Positions 34,357 to 44,055 are shown, counted from the first letter of the stretch. The stretch: DNA of 64,000 nt from Marifrigoribacter sp047730175 (GCF_047730175.1 NZ_CP159833.1:2480001-2544000); one strand, 5' to 3'. The notes: generated by a model not told the origin, from the letters alone. Made by a program: numbers and translations.

Positions 34357-37314
34357 TTAGTTGATGGTTTCACAATGAAATTCTTTGTTGCCTTTTCGTT
34401 TAGGTGCTTGTGTTTTACTTCCTCCTTCTTTTTCTTTCAGCATCATTTTAATTAGGGTATTTCGTTCCTTCTTAATTGCAGAACGTTTTTGCTTGTCAAG
34501 CTCCATGTCAAAATAAACAGCACCTTCAATCAATGTTTTTTCAGCTTTTGCATAGATGGATAATGGATTGTCATTCCAAAGTACTAAATCAGCATCTTTA
34601 CCTTCTTTTATACTACCAACACGATGGTCTAAATGAAGTAGTTTTGCAGGATTGATCGTGACCATGTTCCAAGCTTGTAATTCAGTCATTCCACCATACT
34701 TGATCGTTTTTGCAGCTTCTTGATTTAATCTACGAGACATTTCGCCATCATCACTATTAATAGCAACGGTAACCCCTTCATTGGTCATAATTGCTGCATT
34801 ATAAGGGATTGCATCATTTACTTCAAATTTATAAGCCCACCAATCACTAAAGGTAGAAGCTCCAACACCATGAGATTTCATTTTGTCGGCTACTTTATAA
34901 CCCTCTAATATATGAGTGAATGTATTTACTCTGAAATTGAATTTCTCAGCGACTTTCATCAGCATATTGATTTCACTTTGAACGTATGAATGGCAACTAA
35001 TAAATCGTTCGCCATTTAGTATTTCAGCAAGCACTTCCATTTCTTCATCATAACGGAAAGTTGCTCCACTCTTCTTTTTTGTATCGTATTCTTTAGCACG
35101 GTTGAAGTAGTTTACATACAGCTGTTCTACACCCATTCGTGTTTGCGGAAAACGATTGTAGCTTTGCCAATTCGATTGTTTTACGTTTTCTCCTAAGGCA
35201 AATTTTATAAACTTCGGACGGTCAGTATAAAGCAAACCATCAGCATCTTCACCCCATTTAAGTTTAATAATTGCAGAACGTCCTCCAATTGGATTTGCAG
35301 AACCATGTAAAATTTGAATGCTAGTAACTCCTCCAGCTAGGTTTCTATAAATATCAATATCTTCAGGATCTAACACGTCTTCAATGCTAACTTCAGCAGA
35401 AGAGTTATGCCCACTTTCATTAATGCTAAACGCTGCAATGTGTGAATGTTCATCGATTATTCCAGCAGTTAGATGTTTACCTGTAGCGTCAATTACTGTT
35501 GCATTTCCGCTAGAAAGGTTTGTTCCAATTTTTGAAATTTTTCCGTTCTTAATAAGCACATCTGTATGTTGTAATATTCCCTCTTTTTCACTAGTCCAAA
35601 CGGTTGCATTTTTAAATAAAATGTTTTGTGAAATAGGTAGGGTAGTAGAACCATATCCTACATTTGGAAAAGTGATAGGAACTAACTCTGGCTTACTATC
35701 GGATTTGTTTTTTTCTGAATCTTCACTCTTTTCTTCTTCGGAAGTTAATTTACGCGCCGTAAAACTTGAGGCGGAACCATTTGGCATGATTACTTTTCCT
35801 GTTATGTTTTCTTCAGAAGAAATTCTTGAAGTAGTTTGAAAGCTTTCAGTTTTATCTTTATCTGAAAATGAAAGATTCACCCAATTGTCTTTATAGCTTA
35901 TTTTTGAAGGATATTTAATACTATCTAGTTTTACTTCCGAAGATAGTTTTGCTAATTCTCCTTTTATTAATACGCTATAATTTTTACCTCCAATAAGTGT
36001 TGTATATGTTCCACGGATGTCTTTAATTTCTTTATCAACGAGAACATTTTTTGTTCCTTGAACCCAGTTTTCATAGAGTATTGTTTTCTTTTCAAATATT
36101 TCACCAGATGTAATTAAAAAGTTTGCATAACGCCCTACTTGTAAAGAACCAACTTTATCACTCTGACCTAATAACTGAGCTGGAACAGTTGTTAATGCCT
36201 CTAAAGCTTTGGTTTTATCAAATCCATATTCGAAGGCTCTATTTAAGTGTTTTTTAAAGTCTGCAGGGCTTTTTAATTGGTGCGTAGTTAATGAAAAAGA
36301 AACCCCATTATCTGATAATACCTTTGGATTGCTAGGCGCTTGATTCCAAGCTCTCATATCGGCAATCGAAATATAATTTGCTGCGTATGGATCACTTACA
36401 TCGTAAGCCTTTGGAAAATTGATAGGAATGATATACGAAGCTTGTGTTGCTTTAATACTTTCTAAAGATTCATATTCATCACCACCACCAACGATGATAT
36501 AGTTCAGATTAAATAAGTCTCCAGTTTTATCAGCTAAAACATCTTTATATTTATTTCCGGCTTCTATAAATGAAGGAAGATTTTTATTCTTGATAAGGGC
36601 TTCTAAAGAGCGATCATTTGTTTTACTATTTCCTTTTGCATACCAATCTGCGTCATAATTCATTTGTCTCAATAGGGCAGAAGCTCCCATTAATGAACCT
36701 GGATAACGTTGTCTGCTTGCGACACTTTTTGAGAAAGAAAAATAGTTTCCAGAATTTTCTACTAGAATACGTTCACTATTATTAGCATTGTCATTTAAAC
36801 TTACCAAAACTCCAGTTCCTCTTGCAATACCATCCATGATGTGAGAATTCACCACACCAAAACCAGCATTTCTCAACTCTTTTGCCTTTTTGCTTACATA
36901 TTTAAAATTATCAATAGCATTGTTTTCTGGCATGATGTGATCATTCCAATAAAAACCACTTCGGTTCGATTCCCATTGTGGAGATTGTTTCCATTTAACT
37001 TTTTCAGGTTTTGAAACTCCAAAATTTGAATAAGGATCTATAAAAGAAGGGTAGATGTATTTCCCTTTTAGATCAGTAATGATAGAATTTTTAGGAATGG
37101 TAACATTTGATCCTACAGCAATTACTTTTCCATCTTTAATAACTAAGGTTCCATTATCAATTTTTTGAGTTGGAGTTATATACAAAGTTGCATTTGTAAA
37201 TACAGTATAATTGCTGTTTTCTTTTTTTAAGCTTGAATTCTTCGGAAAATACACTTGTGCATGCACAATAGAAAAACTAAAAAAAAGTAGAAATAATAAA
37301 ATGACTTTTTTCAT
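34357..37314 (-). CDS. Large exported double-module amidohydrolase
   Basis: A 985-residue exported protein (signal about 1-19) made of two amidohydrolase modules. The N-terminal module (about 25-430) has a degenerate site, YPSFIDPYSNFG, with no HxH. The C-terminal module (about 565-960) has GIIDEHSHIAAF with both His ligands, and a late INSDDGEM with the conserved Asp region. It ends in 'LLHLDHRVGSIKEGKDADL', a typical amidohydrolase C-terminus. One module is probably active and one structural. The substrate is unknown; imidazolonepropionase and dipeptidase relatives exist. The operon continues into the degenerate partner and the Coa1-like gene. Confidence 0.85.
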   Translation of the reverse strand: MKKVILLFLLFFSFSIVHAQVYFPKNSSLKKENSNYTVFTNATLYITPTQKIDNGTLVIKDGKVIAVGSNVTIPKNSIITDLKGKYIYPSFIDPYSNFGVSKPEKVKWKQSPQWESNRSGFYWNDHIMPENNAIDNFKYVSKKAKELRNAGFGVVNSHIMDGIARGTGVLVSLNDNANNSERILVENSGNYFSFSKSVASRQRYPGSLMGASALLRQMNYDADWYAKGNSKTNDRSLEALIKNKNLPSFIEAGNKYKDVLADKTGDLFNLNYIIVGGGDEYESLESIKATQASYIIPINFPKAYDVSDPYAANYISIADMRAWNQAPSNPKVLSDNGVSFSLTTHQLKSPADFKKHLNRAFEYGFDKTKALEALTTVPAQLLGQSDKVGSLQVGRYANFLITSGEIFEKKTILYENWVQGTKNVLVDKEIKDIRGTYTTLIGGKNYSVLIKGELAKLSSEVKLDSIKYPSKISYKDNWVNLSFSDKDKTESFQTTSRISSEENITGKVIMPNGSASSFTARKLTSEEEKSEDSEKNKSDSKPELVPITFPNVGYGSTTLPISQNILFKNATVWTSEKEGILQHTDVLIKNGKISKIGTNLSSGNATVIDATGKHLTAGIIDEHSHIAAFSINESGHNSSAEVSIEDVLDPEDIDIYRNLAGGVTSIQILHGSANPIGGRSAIIKLKWGEDADGLLYTDRPKFIKFALGENVKQSNWQSYNRFPQTRMGVEQLYVNYFNRAKEYDTKKKSGATFRYDEEMEVLAEILNGERFISCHSYVQSEINMLMKVAEKFNFRVNTFTHILEGYKVADKMKSHGVGASTFSDWWAYKFEVNDAIPYNAAIMTNEGVTVAINSDDGEMSRRLNQEAAKTIKYGGMTELQAWNMVTINPAKLLHLDHRVGSIKEGKDADLVLWNDNPLSIYAKAEKTLIEGAVYFDMELDKQKRSAIKKERNTLIKMMLKEKEGGSKTQAPKRKGNKEFHCETIN

Positions 37315-37404
37315 TTAAAAGGATTGATTCGTTTGGTTTTTAAAGATACTAATGCATCTTAACTAAATAAGTATAACCTGTGGTTTTAACATTTTTTTAA
37401 AAAA

Positions 37405-38472
37405 TTATAAAGGTTTATCTTCATAATAGTTTACAACTAAAGCAACCATATAGCTGTAACTCATAATGCCATTAGATTGATTATTTGCTTTTAGAAAAGT
37501 ATCCCAAAAGACTTTAGATACTACTTCGAAAGGGTTTTTGTAACTTTGCCAAAAATCCCTCATTTCTTTATAACTAGCTAGTATTCCAGGATTTATGGTT
37601 TCAATAATTTCATGATATGTATCCATATCCCTTCGTGCAATTTCATTTACACAATAGCGCAAGGCGAAAATATAGCCAGCATATTGAATGTAAGTGTTAT
37701 CGTTATTTAATGTAGCTAAAGTTGCAATAAAGTTAGCTTCATTTTCAGCAGCATACCCCAATTGGTGTGCTTGTTCATGACAACTTACCACCGGAAATTT
37801 ATAGTTTTTGATGAGGCTATTTACTTGTGCTTCACCAGAAAAAGGATTGTAATATCCACTATAACCCATATAGGTTAACCCTAAACTCCAACCACTCTTT
37901 TTTATACTTTTTGGGTGGTATCCTAAACTAGGATGAATTTTCTCAAGATTTTGATATCCGTTTAAAGATTTTTCAAATATTTCTTTTTGTGAATAAGGTA
38001 AATCTATTTTGGTAGTATCATGAAAGCCGAGTGTTCTATGTAATTCATTCGACTTCTCAATAAATCGTTTTGTGGTACTAATGAGTTGCTCGGTGGTATA
38101 GTCAGTTTCTAGGTTTAACGTTTTATGAAGCGGTACACGGTAATAATTAAATCCCCATAATAGATTAAAAACAAAATATACAATAGAAAGAGTCGCTGTA
38201 ATATCTAAGATATAACTTACAATATCAGTTCTAATTCTTTTTCTGTTTTTGTACAACCAACGTACAGCAATAATACCAATAAGGGTATAAAAAACATCTC
38301 CAATAGAAAAGGGAATCCAACCAAATAAATAGCGAGACATAGTGGATAAGAAAGGATATAATCCATTGCTATAATAGCGTTCAATAAATTCTGGAAAAAA
38401 CTTAAGTATCTGCAAAAGTATAATTTGAATAATAAGGAGCGCGGTTAAAATTAATTTGGTTCTTTTTTGCAT
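37405..38472 (-). CDS. DUF3810 membrane protein with a zinc-protease-like motif
   Basis: A 355-residue protein with N-terminal transmembrane helices (about 8-26, 52-75 and 90-108) and a soluble domain. His232-Glu-x-x-His236 in SCHEQAHQLG, followed by Glu243 and Glu245 in YAAENEANF, reads as a gluzincin-like zinc site. The DUF3810 match is firm from length and the 'LWGFNYYRVPLHK' region, but protease activity is inferred from the motif. It is separated from the amidohydrolase pair by 90 bp and diverges from pepD. Confidence 0.8.
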   Translation of the reverse strand: MQKRTKLILTALLIIQIILLQILKFFPEFIERYYSNGLYPFLSTMSRYLFGWIPFSIGDVFYTLIGIIAVRWLYKNRKRIRTDIVSYILDITATLSIVYFVFNLLWGFNYYRVPLHKTLNLETDYTTEQLISTTKRFIEKSNELHRTLGFHDTTKIDLPYSQKEIFEKSLNGYQNLEKIHPSLGYHPKSIKKSGWSLGLTYMGYSGYYNPFSGEAQVNSLIKNYKFPVVSCHEQAHQLGYAAENEANFIATLATLNNDNTYIQYAGYIFALRYCVNEIARRDMDTYHEIIETINPGILASYKEMRDFWQSYKNPFEVVSKVFWDTFLKANNQSNGIMSYSYMVALVVNYYEDKPL

Positions 38473-38526
38473 GTTTCAAACATACAAAGAAATCTATATA
38501 TAATTTTTAATGCTATGCGAAAAGCG

Positions 38527-38534
38527 TAATTTTG
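38527..38534 (+). promoter_or_regulatory. Putative -7 element of pepD
   Basis: TAATTTTG matches TAnnTTTG, 18 bp before the pepD ATG at 38553, which would give a very short leader. The -33 region is T-rich without a clear TTG. Confidence 0.35.
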
Positions 38535-38552
38535 TTGAAATATTTTAATAAA

Positions 38553-40022
38553 ATGAAACATATGAATGAAGCTATAAGAAATTTAGAGCCAAAAAGACTT
38601 TGGAATAATTTTGCAGATTTAAATGCGGTACCTCGTGCTTCAAAGAAAGAAGAAGAGGTTATAGATTTTATAAAAAACTTTGGAAAAAATTTGGGCTTAG
38701 AAACTTTTGAAGATGATGTGCGAAATGTTATTATTCGAAAACCTGCAAGCCCAGGAATGGAAAACAGAAAAGGGATTGTACTACAATCACATTTAGATAT
38801 GGTACATCAAAAAAATAATGATACCGAATTCGATTTTGCAACCCAAGGTATTGAGATGTATGTTGAAGGGGATTGGGTCTCTGCTAATGGCACTACTTTA
38901 GGAGCAGACAATGGATTGGGTGTAGCTACTATTATGGCAATACTAGAGAGTAATACCATTGACCATCCAGCAATTGATGCTTTATTTACAATTGATGAAG
39001 AAACAGGAATGACTGGTGCTTTAGGATTAAAAGGAGGAATTCTACAAGGTGAAATCCTTTTAAATTTAGATACTGAAGAAGACGATGAAATTGGAGTAGG
39101 ATGTGCAGGTGGAGTAGATGTAACTGCAACAAAAAAATATAGTCCAGTATTAACTCCAAGTAATGCGAGTTCATATAAATTAACCGTAAAAGGACTGCAA
39201 GGAGGACATAGTGGAATGGAGATTCAATTAGGATTAGGAAATGCTAATAAAATGATGAATCGAATATTATCTGAAACAAATAACTATTGTTTATTATCTT
39301 CATTATTAGGAGGTAGTTTACGAAACGCCATTCCTAGAGAAAGTAATTGTGTAGTTGTTGTTGAAAGTAAAAATGATTCTGATTTCCTGTCAAGTTTTAA
39401 TAAAATAAAGAATGAAATTAATAATGAATTTCATTTGTTAGAATCTGATATTACAGTTGTTGCTGAAAAATTAGATACATTACCAGAACATGTAATGAAT
39501 TCTTTAGATCAAGAATTATTTATTAAGGCGGTACATGGAGCTCATAATGGTGTTTTTAGAATGAGTCCTGCTATTTCAGATTTGGTAGAAACATCAAATA
39601 ATATTGCGAAAATAGCCGTAAATAATGATGTCATTACGATTGAATGTTTAACACGATCTTCTGTAGAATCATCTAAAGATAATATGGTAAATTCATTGCG
39701 TTCGGTCTTTGAATTGGCAGGATTTAGTATTAATTTATCGGGAAATTATCCTGGATGGGCACCCAATATGGATAGCCCTATATTAAAAGTTTTAGATGCT
39801 TTATATGAAAAGATAAATGGTGAAAAAGCACATGTTGCTGCTTGTCATGCCGGATTAGAGTGTGGTATTTTAGGAACCAATTATCCAGGGATGGACATGA
39901 TATCATTTGGTCCAACGATTAAAGGAGCCCATTCTCCAGATGAGCGTGCAAGTATATCTTCAGCTCAAAAATACTGGGAATTCGTTATAGAAATTTTAAA
40001 GAACATTCCTGTAAAAGCATAG
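38553..40022 (+). CDS. pepD: Aminoacyl-histidine dipeptidase (beta-Ala-His dipeptidase, M20C)
   Basis: A cytosolic dimetal aminopeptidase of 489 residues that cleaves dipeptides such as Xaa-His. The metal site is visible as His80 and Asp82 in QSHLDMV, Asp119 in GADNGLG and the catalytic Glu pair at 149-150 in DEETG. The dimerisation lid region contains GLQGGHSGMEI. Length and motifs match PepD closely. The ATG at 38553 (MKHMNEAIRN) is used; a TTG at 38532 is in frame, as is a nearby ATG at 38562. A strong terminator follows. Confidence 0.93.
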   Translation: MKHMNEAIRNLEPKRLWNNFADLNAVPRASKKEEEVIDFIKNFGKNLGLETFEDDVRNVIIRKPASPGMENRKGIVLQSHLDMVHQKNNDTEFDFATQGIEMYVEGDWVSANGTTLGADNGLGVATIMAILESNTIDHPAIDALFTIDEETGMTGALGLKGGILQGEILLNLDTEEDDEIGVGCAGGVDVTATKKYSPVLTPSNASSYKLTVKGLQGGHSGMEIQLGLGNANKMMNRILSETNNYCLLSSLLGGSLRNAIPRESNCVVVVESKNDSDFLSSFNKIKNEINNEFHLLESDITVVAEKLDTLPEHVMNSLDQELFIKAVHGAHNGVFRMSPAISDLVETSNNIAKIAVNNDVITIECLTRSSVESSKDNMVNSLRSVFELAGFSINLSGNYPGWAPNMDSPILKVLDALYEKINGEKAHVAACHAGLECGILGTNYPGMDMISFGPTIKGAHSPDERASISSAQKYWEFVIEILKNIPVKA

Positions 40023-40043
40023 TGTTTTATAATAGGAAGTATA

Positions 40044-40075
40044 AAAAAAGCCTCTTCATTTGAAGGGGCTTTTTT
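40044..40075. terminator. Intrinsic terminator after pepD
   Basis: A 15-bp stem (40044-40058 with 40061-40075) has AAAAAAGCC opposite GGCTTTTTT, one G-U pair, and a 2-nt centre. The flanking A and T runs let it serve both the plus-strand pepD and the minus-strand remnant. Confidence 0.88.
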
Positions 40076-40103
40076 ATGCACGTAATTTTCACCAAACCTT
40101 TTT

Positions 40104-40607
40104 TTACTTACTTTTCTGTAATCCTTTAAGCATTTCTGTAGCATTATTGTTTTCAGGGTTTAAGCTTAAAGATTTGTTATAATTTAAAATTTCCAAATCG
40201 GTTTTTCCTGTTTTCATACAGGATTCTGCATAACGATCAAACACATTAAAGCAATCAGGATAGAGCGTCATGTTTACTTTAAAAATGTCCTTCGTCATTT
40301 TTGTGTTCGATTCATTTAAAAAATTATAACCTAATCTATTTAAGTTGCCTTTATTAATAGTAGGATCTTGCTTGAATAATGAATTATATACATTCATTGC
40401 TTCTTCAAAGTTGCCTTCTAAGATAAAGTCCATTGAGACTTTTTTATCAATATTCACCATAGTCAAGAAAGAAATTATTGCTTCGTCTTGGCCATTAACC
40501 TCAGCGATAGTAGATGGATCTATTTCTATTTTTTCATGTGTAGGGAGATAATCATCCCAATGATAAGTTAAAGCAACAGAACGAATAATTTCTGAAATAA
40601 AGTCTGG
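40104..40607 (-). pseudogene. 5'-truncated C-terminal remnant of a serine hydrolase with TPR tail
   Basis: An open reading of about 168 codons without a plausible start: going upstream it meets TAA at 40608-40610. It reads PDFISEIIRSVALTYHWDDY, then TPR-like segments such as FEEAMNVYNSLFKQDP and DLEILNYNKSLSLNPE. This is the typical C-terminal part of Flavobacteria hydrolases (beta-lactamase-like serine hydrolases or esterases) that carry a TPR tail; the catalytic part is missing. The spacer 40608-40866 contains no recognisable remainder. A short TTG-initiated ORF (40466) would give only 120 residues; I regard the whole as a decayed gene. Confidence 0.6.
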
Positions 40608-40866
40608 TTAATTGGTATTGATTAATAGAACCACTCCTTACCCTTTATTCCTATAAGTCATTAAATTACTGAAAATCCTTCATTTTATTAATAAAAATTC
40701 CAAGTCCTATAAATTCTTCCACAAGGGGAGTAAGTATTTTTGTAATCATACCTTTTGAATAGCCCTTTACTTTTAGCTGTTATTTGGTATTCAGCAAATT
40801 AACACTTATCTTGTATCAATATTCTAACGGTCTAGACAATCTGCTAGTACTTATTTAAAACAAAAT

Positions 40867-42540
40867 ATGAGAAAAATTATTATTGTATCAATTATTCTAA
40901 CTTTAATAAGTAATAATTTGTTTGCTACAACATACTATGTCTCTAATAATGGTGATGACACAAATAGCGGGCTATCTCCTAATGACCCCTGGTTAACTAT
41001 TAACAAAGTGAACAGTTCAATTTTTCTTCCAGGAGACAATATTTTATTTAATAGGGATGATACTTGGAACGAAAGACTTCAAGTTCCTTCCGCTGGATCT
41101 ATTGATTTCAATATATTATTTGGAGCTTATGGGGTCGGTAGCAAACCTATTATTGATGTCTTGTCAAATGAAGTTAGTTCAATTACATGCTACCGCTCTT
41201 ATATTACCTTTCAAGATTTGATACTTAAAAATAGTACCGCCACCAATTTAGCTATTGCAGTCAATGGCGGTTGTTACGGCATTAACGTATTAGGACTTGA
41301 AATCTATAATTCTGGACAAAATGCCTTGGTTATAAGTAAAGGAGGTAGTGATATTTTAATTGATAATGTACGTGTAATTAACGCATCAAATAACGGCATA
41401 TACCTTAACGGATCTGAGTTTGACAAACTCAGTAATGTAATTGTAGAGAACTGCTACGTTTCTGGAGTGATAAATAATGATGGTATCGTAGTGCATGAAG
41501 ACGGTAGTAATAATTCTGCTGGCTCAAATTTTATTTTTAGAAATAACTATGCAGAATTATGTGGAGAACAAGGATTTGACATCACTACAGGGTCTAATAT
41601 TACTTTATTTAATAACGTATCCAAAAATAATAGCAGAGGAGGTGTCGTTGTTGGACACTCTGCCAATAACGTTACTATTCAAAATCACAAAAGTCTATAT
41701 GAACCTACCATGGAAACTGCAGCAGCTATAATTATAGGTGGAGATGCAACAAATGTAAAGCTTATTTATAGCCAAATAATAGGTGATGGGCACCACTTAT
41801 TATTAGTTCACGGAGATAATGTTGAAATTTACAACAATGTATTTGCATGGGATGGAGGAGGAACGTTATTTGACTTAAGCGGTGAAATTGAAAATGTAAT
41901 AGTGAAAAATAATATTTTCACTACACTACAAGGAAGCATGACAAGAGTGATGCGTTTTTTAGAAGCTACTCGCCCTCCAGATCATCCCTCTTTTAAATTT
42001 AACAATAACATCTATTTTACACCTGACGGTGTTGTTACTATTTATTCTAGGTCTACAGAGTCAAATTATTCTTTATCAGAATATCAAACAACTTTTGAGC
42101 AAGACTCGGATGGCTTTTTTGCTGAACCTGAATTTGTAAATCGTATTGGAAGTGATTTCCATCTAACGTCTATTTCACCTGCAATAGATGCGGGTATTGA
42201 TGTTAATTTAAACGCTGATTTTGATGATTATTTCGTGCCATATAATGTGTTCCCAGACATTGGTGCCTTTGAGTATTTTGATCCTATTTTAAATGTAGAG
42301 AGTAATTCTTTGTCAAATGTATTCCTCTATCCTAATCCAGTAAATAATATACTCTTTATTAAGAAAGAGAGTAATATTAAGGATGCTTCGATTATTAATG
42401 CACTAGGTCAATACGTAGATATGGATGTTGAAATTATAAACTCTTCAATAAACACGTCTTTTTTAAAGAATGGATTATACTATTTAATACTAGAAAGTGA
42501 AAAAGAAACATTTACTGCAAAATTTATTGTGCTACATTAA
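40867..42540 (+). CDS. Secreted right-handed beta-helix protein with T9SS sorting domain
   Basis: A 557-residue exported protein. The signal peptide ends near residue 20, followed by TYYVSNNGDDTNSGLSPNDP, the entry motif of many parallel beta-helix polysaccharide lyases and adhesins. Residues about 90-400 show Asn-rich beta-helix coils (IEIYNNVF-like repeats). The last ~75 residues form a T9SS type A sorting domain (YPNPVNNILFI to FIVLH). It is probably surface-bound and may bind or cleave polysaccharide, but no lyase catalytic residues can be named. The reading is flanked by decayed DNA, so it sits in an accessory position. Confidence 0.82.
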   Translation: MRKIIIVSIILTLISNNLFATTYYVSNNGDDTNSGLSPNDPWLTINKVNSSIFLPGDNILFNRDDTWNERLQVPSAGSIDFNILFGAYGVGSKPIIDVLSNEVSSITCYRSYITFQDLILKNSTATNLAIAVNGGCYGINVLGLEIYNSGQNALVISKGGSDILIDNVRVINASNNGIYLNGSEFDKLSNVIVENCYVSGVINNDGIVVHEDGSNNSAGSNFIFRNNYAELCGEQGFDITTGSNITLFNNVSKNNSRGGVVVGHSANNVTIQNHKSLYEPTMETAAAIIIGGDATNVKLIYSQIIGDGHHLLLVHGDNVEIYNNVFAWDGGGTLFDLSGEIENVIVKNNIFTTLQGSMTRVMRFLEATRPPDHPSFKFNNNIYFTPDGVVTIYSRSTESNYSLSEYQTTFEQDSDGFFAEPEFVNRIGSDFHLTSISPAIDAGIDVNLNADFDDYFVPYNVFPDIGAFEYFDPILNVESNSLSNVFLYPNPVNNILFIKKESNIKDASIINALGQYVDMDVEIINSSINTSFLKNGLYYLILESEKETFTAKFIVLH

Positions 42541-42819
42541 AAATTAAATGCTCTAAAAGCTTCTGAATATATTTTATCATAGTCTTCTTTTCTTTTTCAA
42601 CATCTAAATATTCGTTCATTTTTGGTTACAGCTAACGGTTTATATCATTATGTTCATGCACGTTTATCGGATTCAGTTAATAGATAAACATACTTTTGTT
42701 TTTCAATACTAAAAATCCCCACACCTTTCGCCAAAGGCAAATAGGACCGGGGATAGCATATAAAGGTTCTAAAAATAGTGATAGGTCTTTTATTTTTGCA
42801 TTACTAGATCCCCAGTCAA

Positions 42820-42990
42820 CACTTCTACAAGCTCAGTGTGACATCTGAGGAGAAACAAACCTTCATGCCTTCCTACGGCAGTTAAACTGGAAGACAGGAA
42901 AATCTAGCCTGTAGATTTCTCGACTAGCTATGCTAGCTTGCTACAAACAAATTATATTTTGTTTGTAGCAATGTTCGAAATGACAATCTA
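42820..42990. repeat. Dispersed flavobacterial intergenic repeat with hairpin
   Basis: The block contains ACAAGCTCAGTGTGACAT, a small stem ACAGG..CCTGT (42894-42912), and ATTTCTCGACTAGC to TTCGAAATGACAA. These are hallmark pieces of the dispersed repeats in flavobacterial genomes, also seen at 20176 and 22001. It lies between the beta-helix gene and hemF. Confidence 0.55.
42938..42971. repeat. 14-bp perfect inverted repeat containing TTGCTAC
   Basis: TTGCTACAAACAAA (42938-42951) and its exact complement TTTGTTTGTAGCAA (42958-42971) flank six bases TTATAT. It can form a long hairpin or cruciform. Its outer 7 bp equals the unit of the heptad arrays at 45.3 kb. It sits within the dispersed repeat. 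Confidence 0.85.
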
Positions 42991-43143
42991 ATAGATTTAT
43001 CAAACAGTTTAAAATTTTACGGTCTCTTTAAATTACCTAAAACAGGTTCATTTATGGTTTTTGCGTTGGCTAGAACTCCAATCATTTTAGGAGAATAAAA
43101 AGCCCTAGTCTTATTATTTTTCGATTGTATCGAACTGATAAGG

Positions 43144-44049
43144 CTATTTTAACCAGTTTTTTGGATTTTTTAAAACGTTTAGCAATTTTTCTTCTTCCGA
43201 GTTTTTTTCTGGCTCATGGTTATAATGCCATTGAACTTTTGGGGGAAGACTCATTAAAATACTTTCAATGCGCCCATTGGTCTTTAAACCAAATAAAGTG
43301 CCTTTGTCATGTATAAGATTGAACTCTACATATCGCCCGCGTCTAATTTCTTGCCAGTCTTTTTGTTGCTTTGTATACTCAGTATCTTTTCTTTTCTGAA
43401 CAATAGGCACATAACTATTTAAAAAACTATTTCCTATTTCAGTCACAAAATTATAACGGTCTTGCATTGTATAGTCATCTGTTTCTTGAAGGTGATCAAA
43501 AAACAAACCTCCAATGCCACGCGCTTCATTTCTGTGTGCGTTCCAGAAATATTCGTCACAACGTTTTTTATGTGTTGGATAAAATTCGGGATCGTGTATA
43601 TCGCAAGCATTCTTACAAACGCTATGAAAATGTATGGCGTCTTCCTCAAATAAATAATACGGAGTTAAATCTTGTCCTCCACCAAACCAACTTTTAATTA
43701 TATTCCCTTCGAGGTCATACATTTCGAAATAGCGCCAATTGGCATGTACTGTAGGAATAAACGGATTGTTAGGATGCAACACTAAGCTTAAGCCACAGGC
43801 AAAGAAATTACTTTCTGTTACCTTAAAATAATCCTGCATTGCTTTAGGTAAAGCACCATGTACCGCCGAAATATTAACGCCTCCTTTTTCGAATACTGCA
43901 CCATTTTCAATGACACGGGTTCTACCGCCACCACCTTCGGGGCGTTCCCAAAGATCTTCTTTAAACGTTGCTTTCCCATCAATAGCTTCAAGAGCAGTAC
44001 AAATTGTGTCTTGTAGTGTTTGAATGTATGAATAAAATGGGTCTTTCAT
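43144..44049 (-). CDS. hemF: Oxygen-dependent coproporphyrinogen III oxidase
   Basis: Converts coproporphyrinogen III to protoporphyrinogen IX using O2 in heme synthesis. The 301 residues match HemF. Conserved parts include GGGGRTRVIENGAVFEKGGV near the N-terminus, HANWRYFEMYD with the family His, 'WFGGGQDLTPYYLFEED' and the C-terminal RRGRYVEFNLIHDKGT with RIESILMSLPP. The choice of HemF over the radical-SAM HemN indicates aerobic heme synthesis. It is the last gene of the hem operon, and its ATG lies only 6 bp after heptad array A on the minus strand. Confidence 0.95.
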   Translation of the reverse strand: MKDPFYSYIQTLQDTICTALEAIDGKATFKEDLWERPEGGGGRTRVIENGAVFEKGGVNISAVHGALPKAMQDYFKVTESNFFACGLSLVLHPNNPFIPTVHANWRYFEMYDLEGNIIKSWFGGGQDLTPYYLFEEDAIHFHSVCKNACDIHDPEFYPTHKKRCDEYFWNAHRNEARGIGGLFFDHLQETDDYTMQDRYNFVTEIGNSFLNSYVPIVQKRKDTEYTKQQKDWQEIRRGRYVEFNLIHDKGTLFGLKTNGRIESILMSLPPKVQWHYNHEPEKNSEEEKLLNVLKNPKNWLK

Positions 44050-44055
44050 TTTTTT

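Larger units (their letters stand above)
42541..43143. other. 603-bp spacer with dispersed repeats, no supported gene
   Basis: It holds the dispersed repeat at 42820-42990 and a near-gene reading of 31 codons on the minus strand ending inside the beta-helix gene (42538-42625), which I do not call. Around 42641-42680 a stretch CTAACGGTTTATATC resembles the conserved ends of flavobacterial intergenic elements. The remainder is AT-rich. Confidence 0.55.

Noticed and set aside
36960..36980. GGTTCGATTCCC, like a tRNA T-arm
   Set aside because: It lies in frame within the large amidohydrolase, and no matching anticodon, D or acceptor arms were found around it.
42538..42625. 31-codon minus-strand reading overlapping the beta-helix gene end
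   Set aside because: Too short, no family resemblance and overlaps a better gene.
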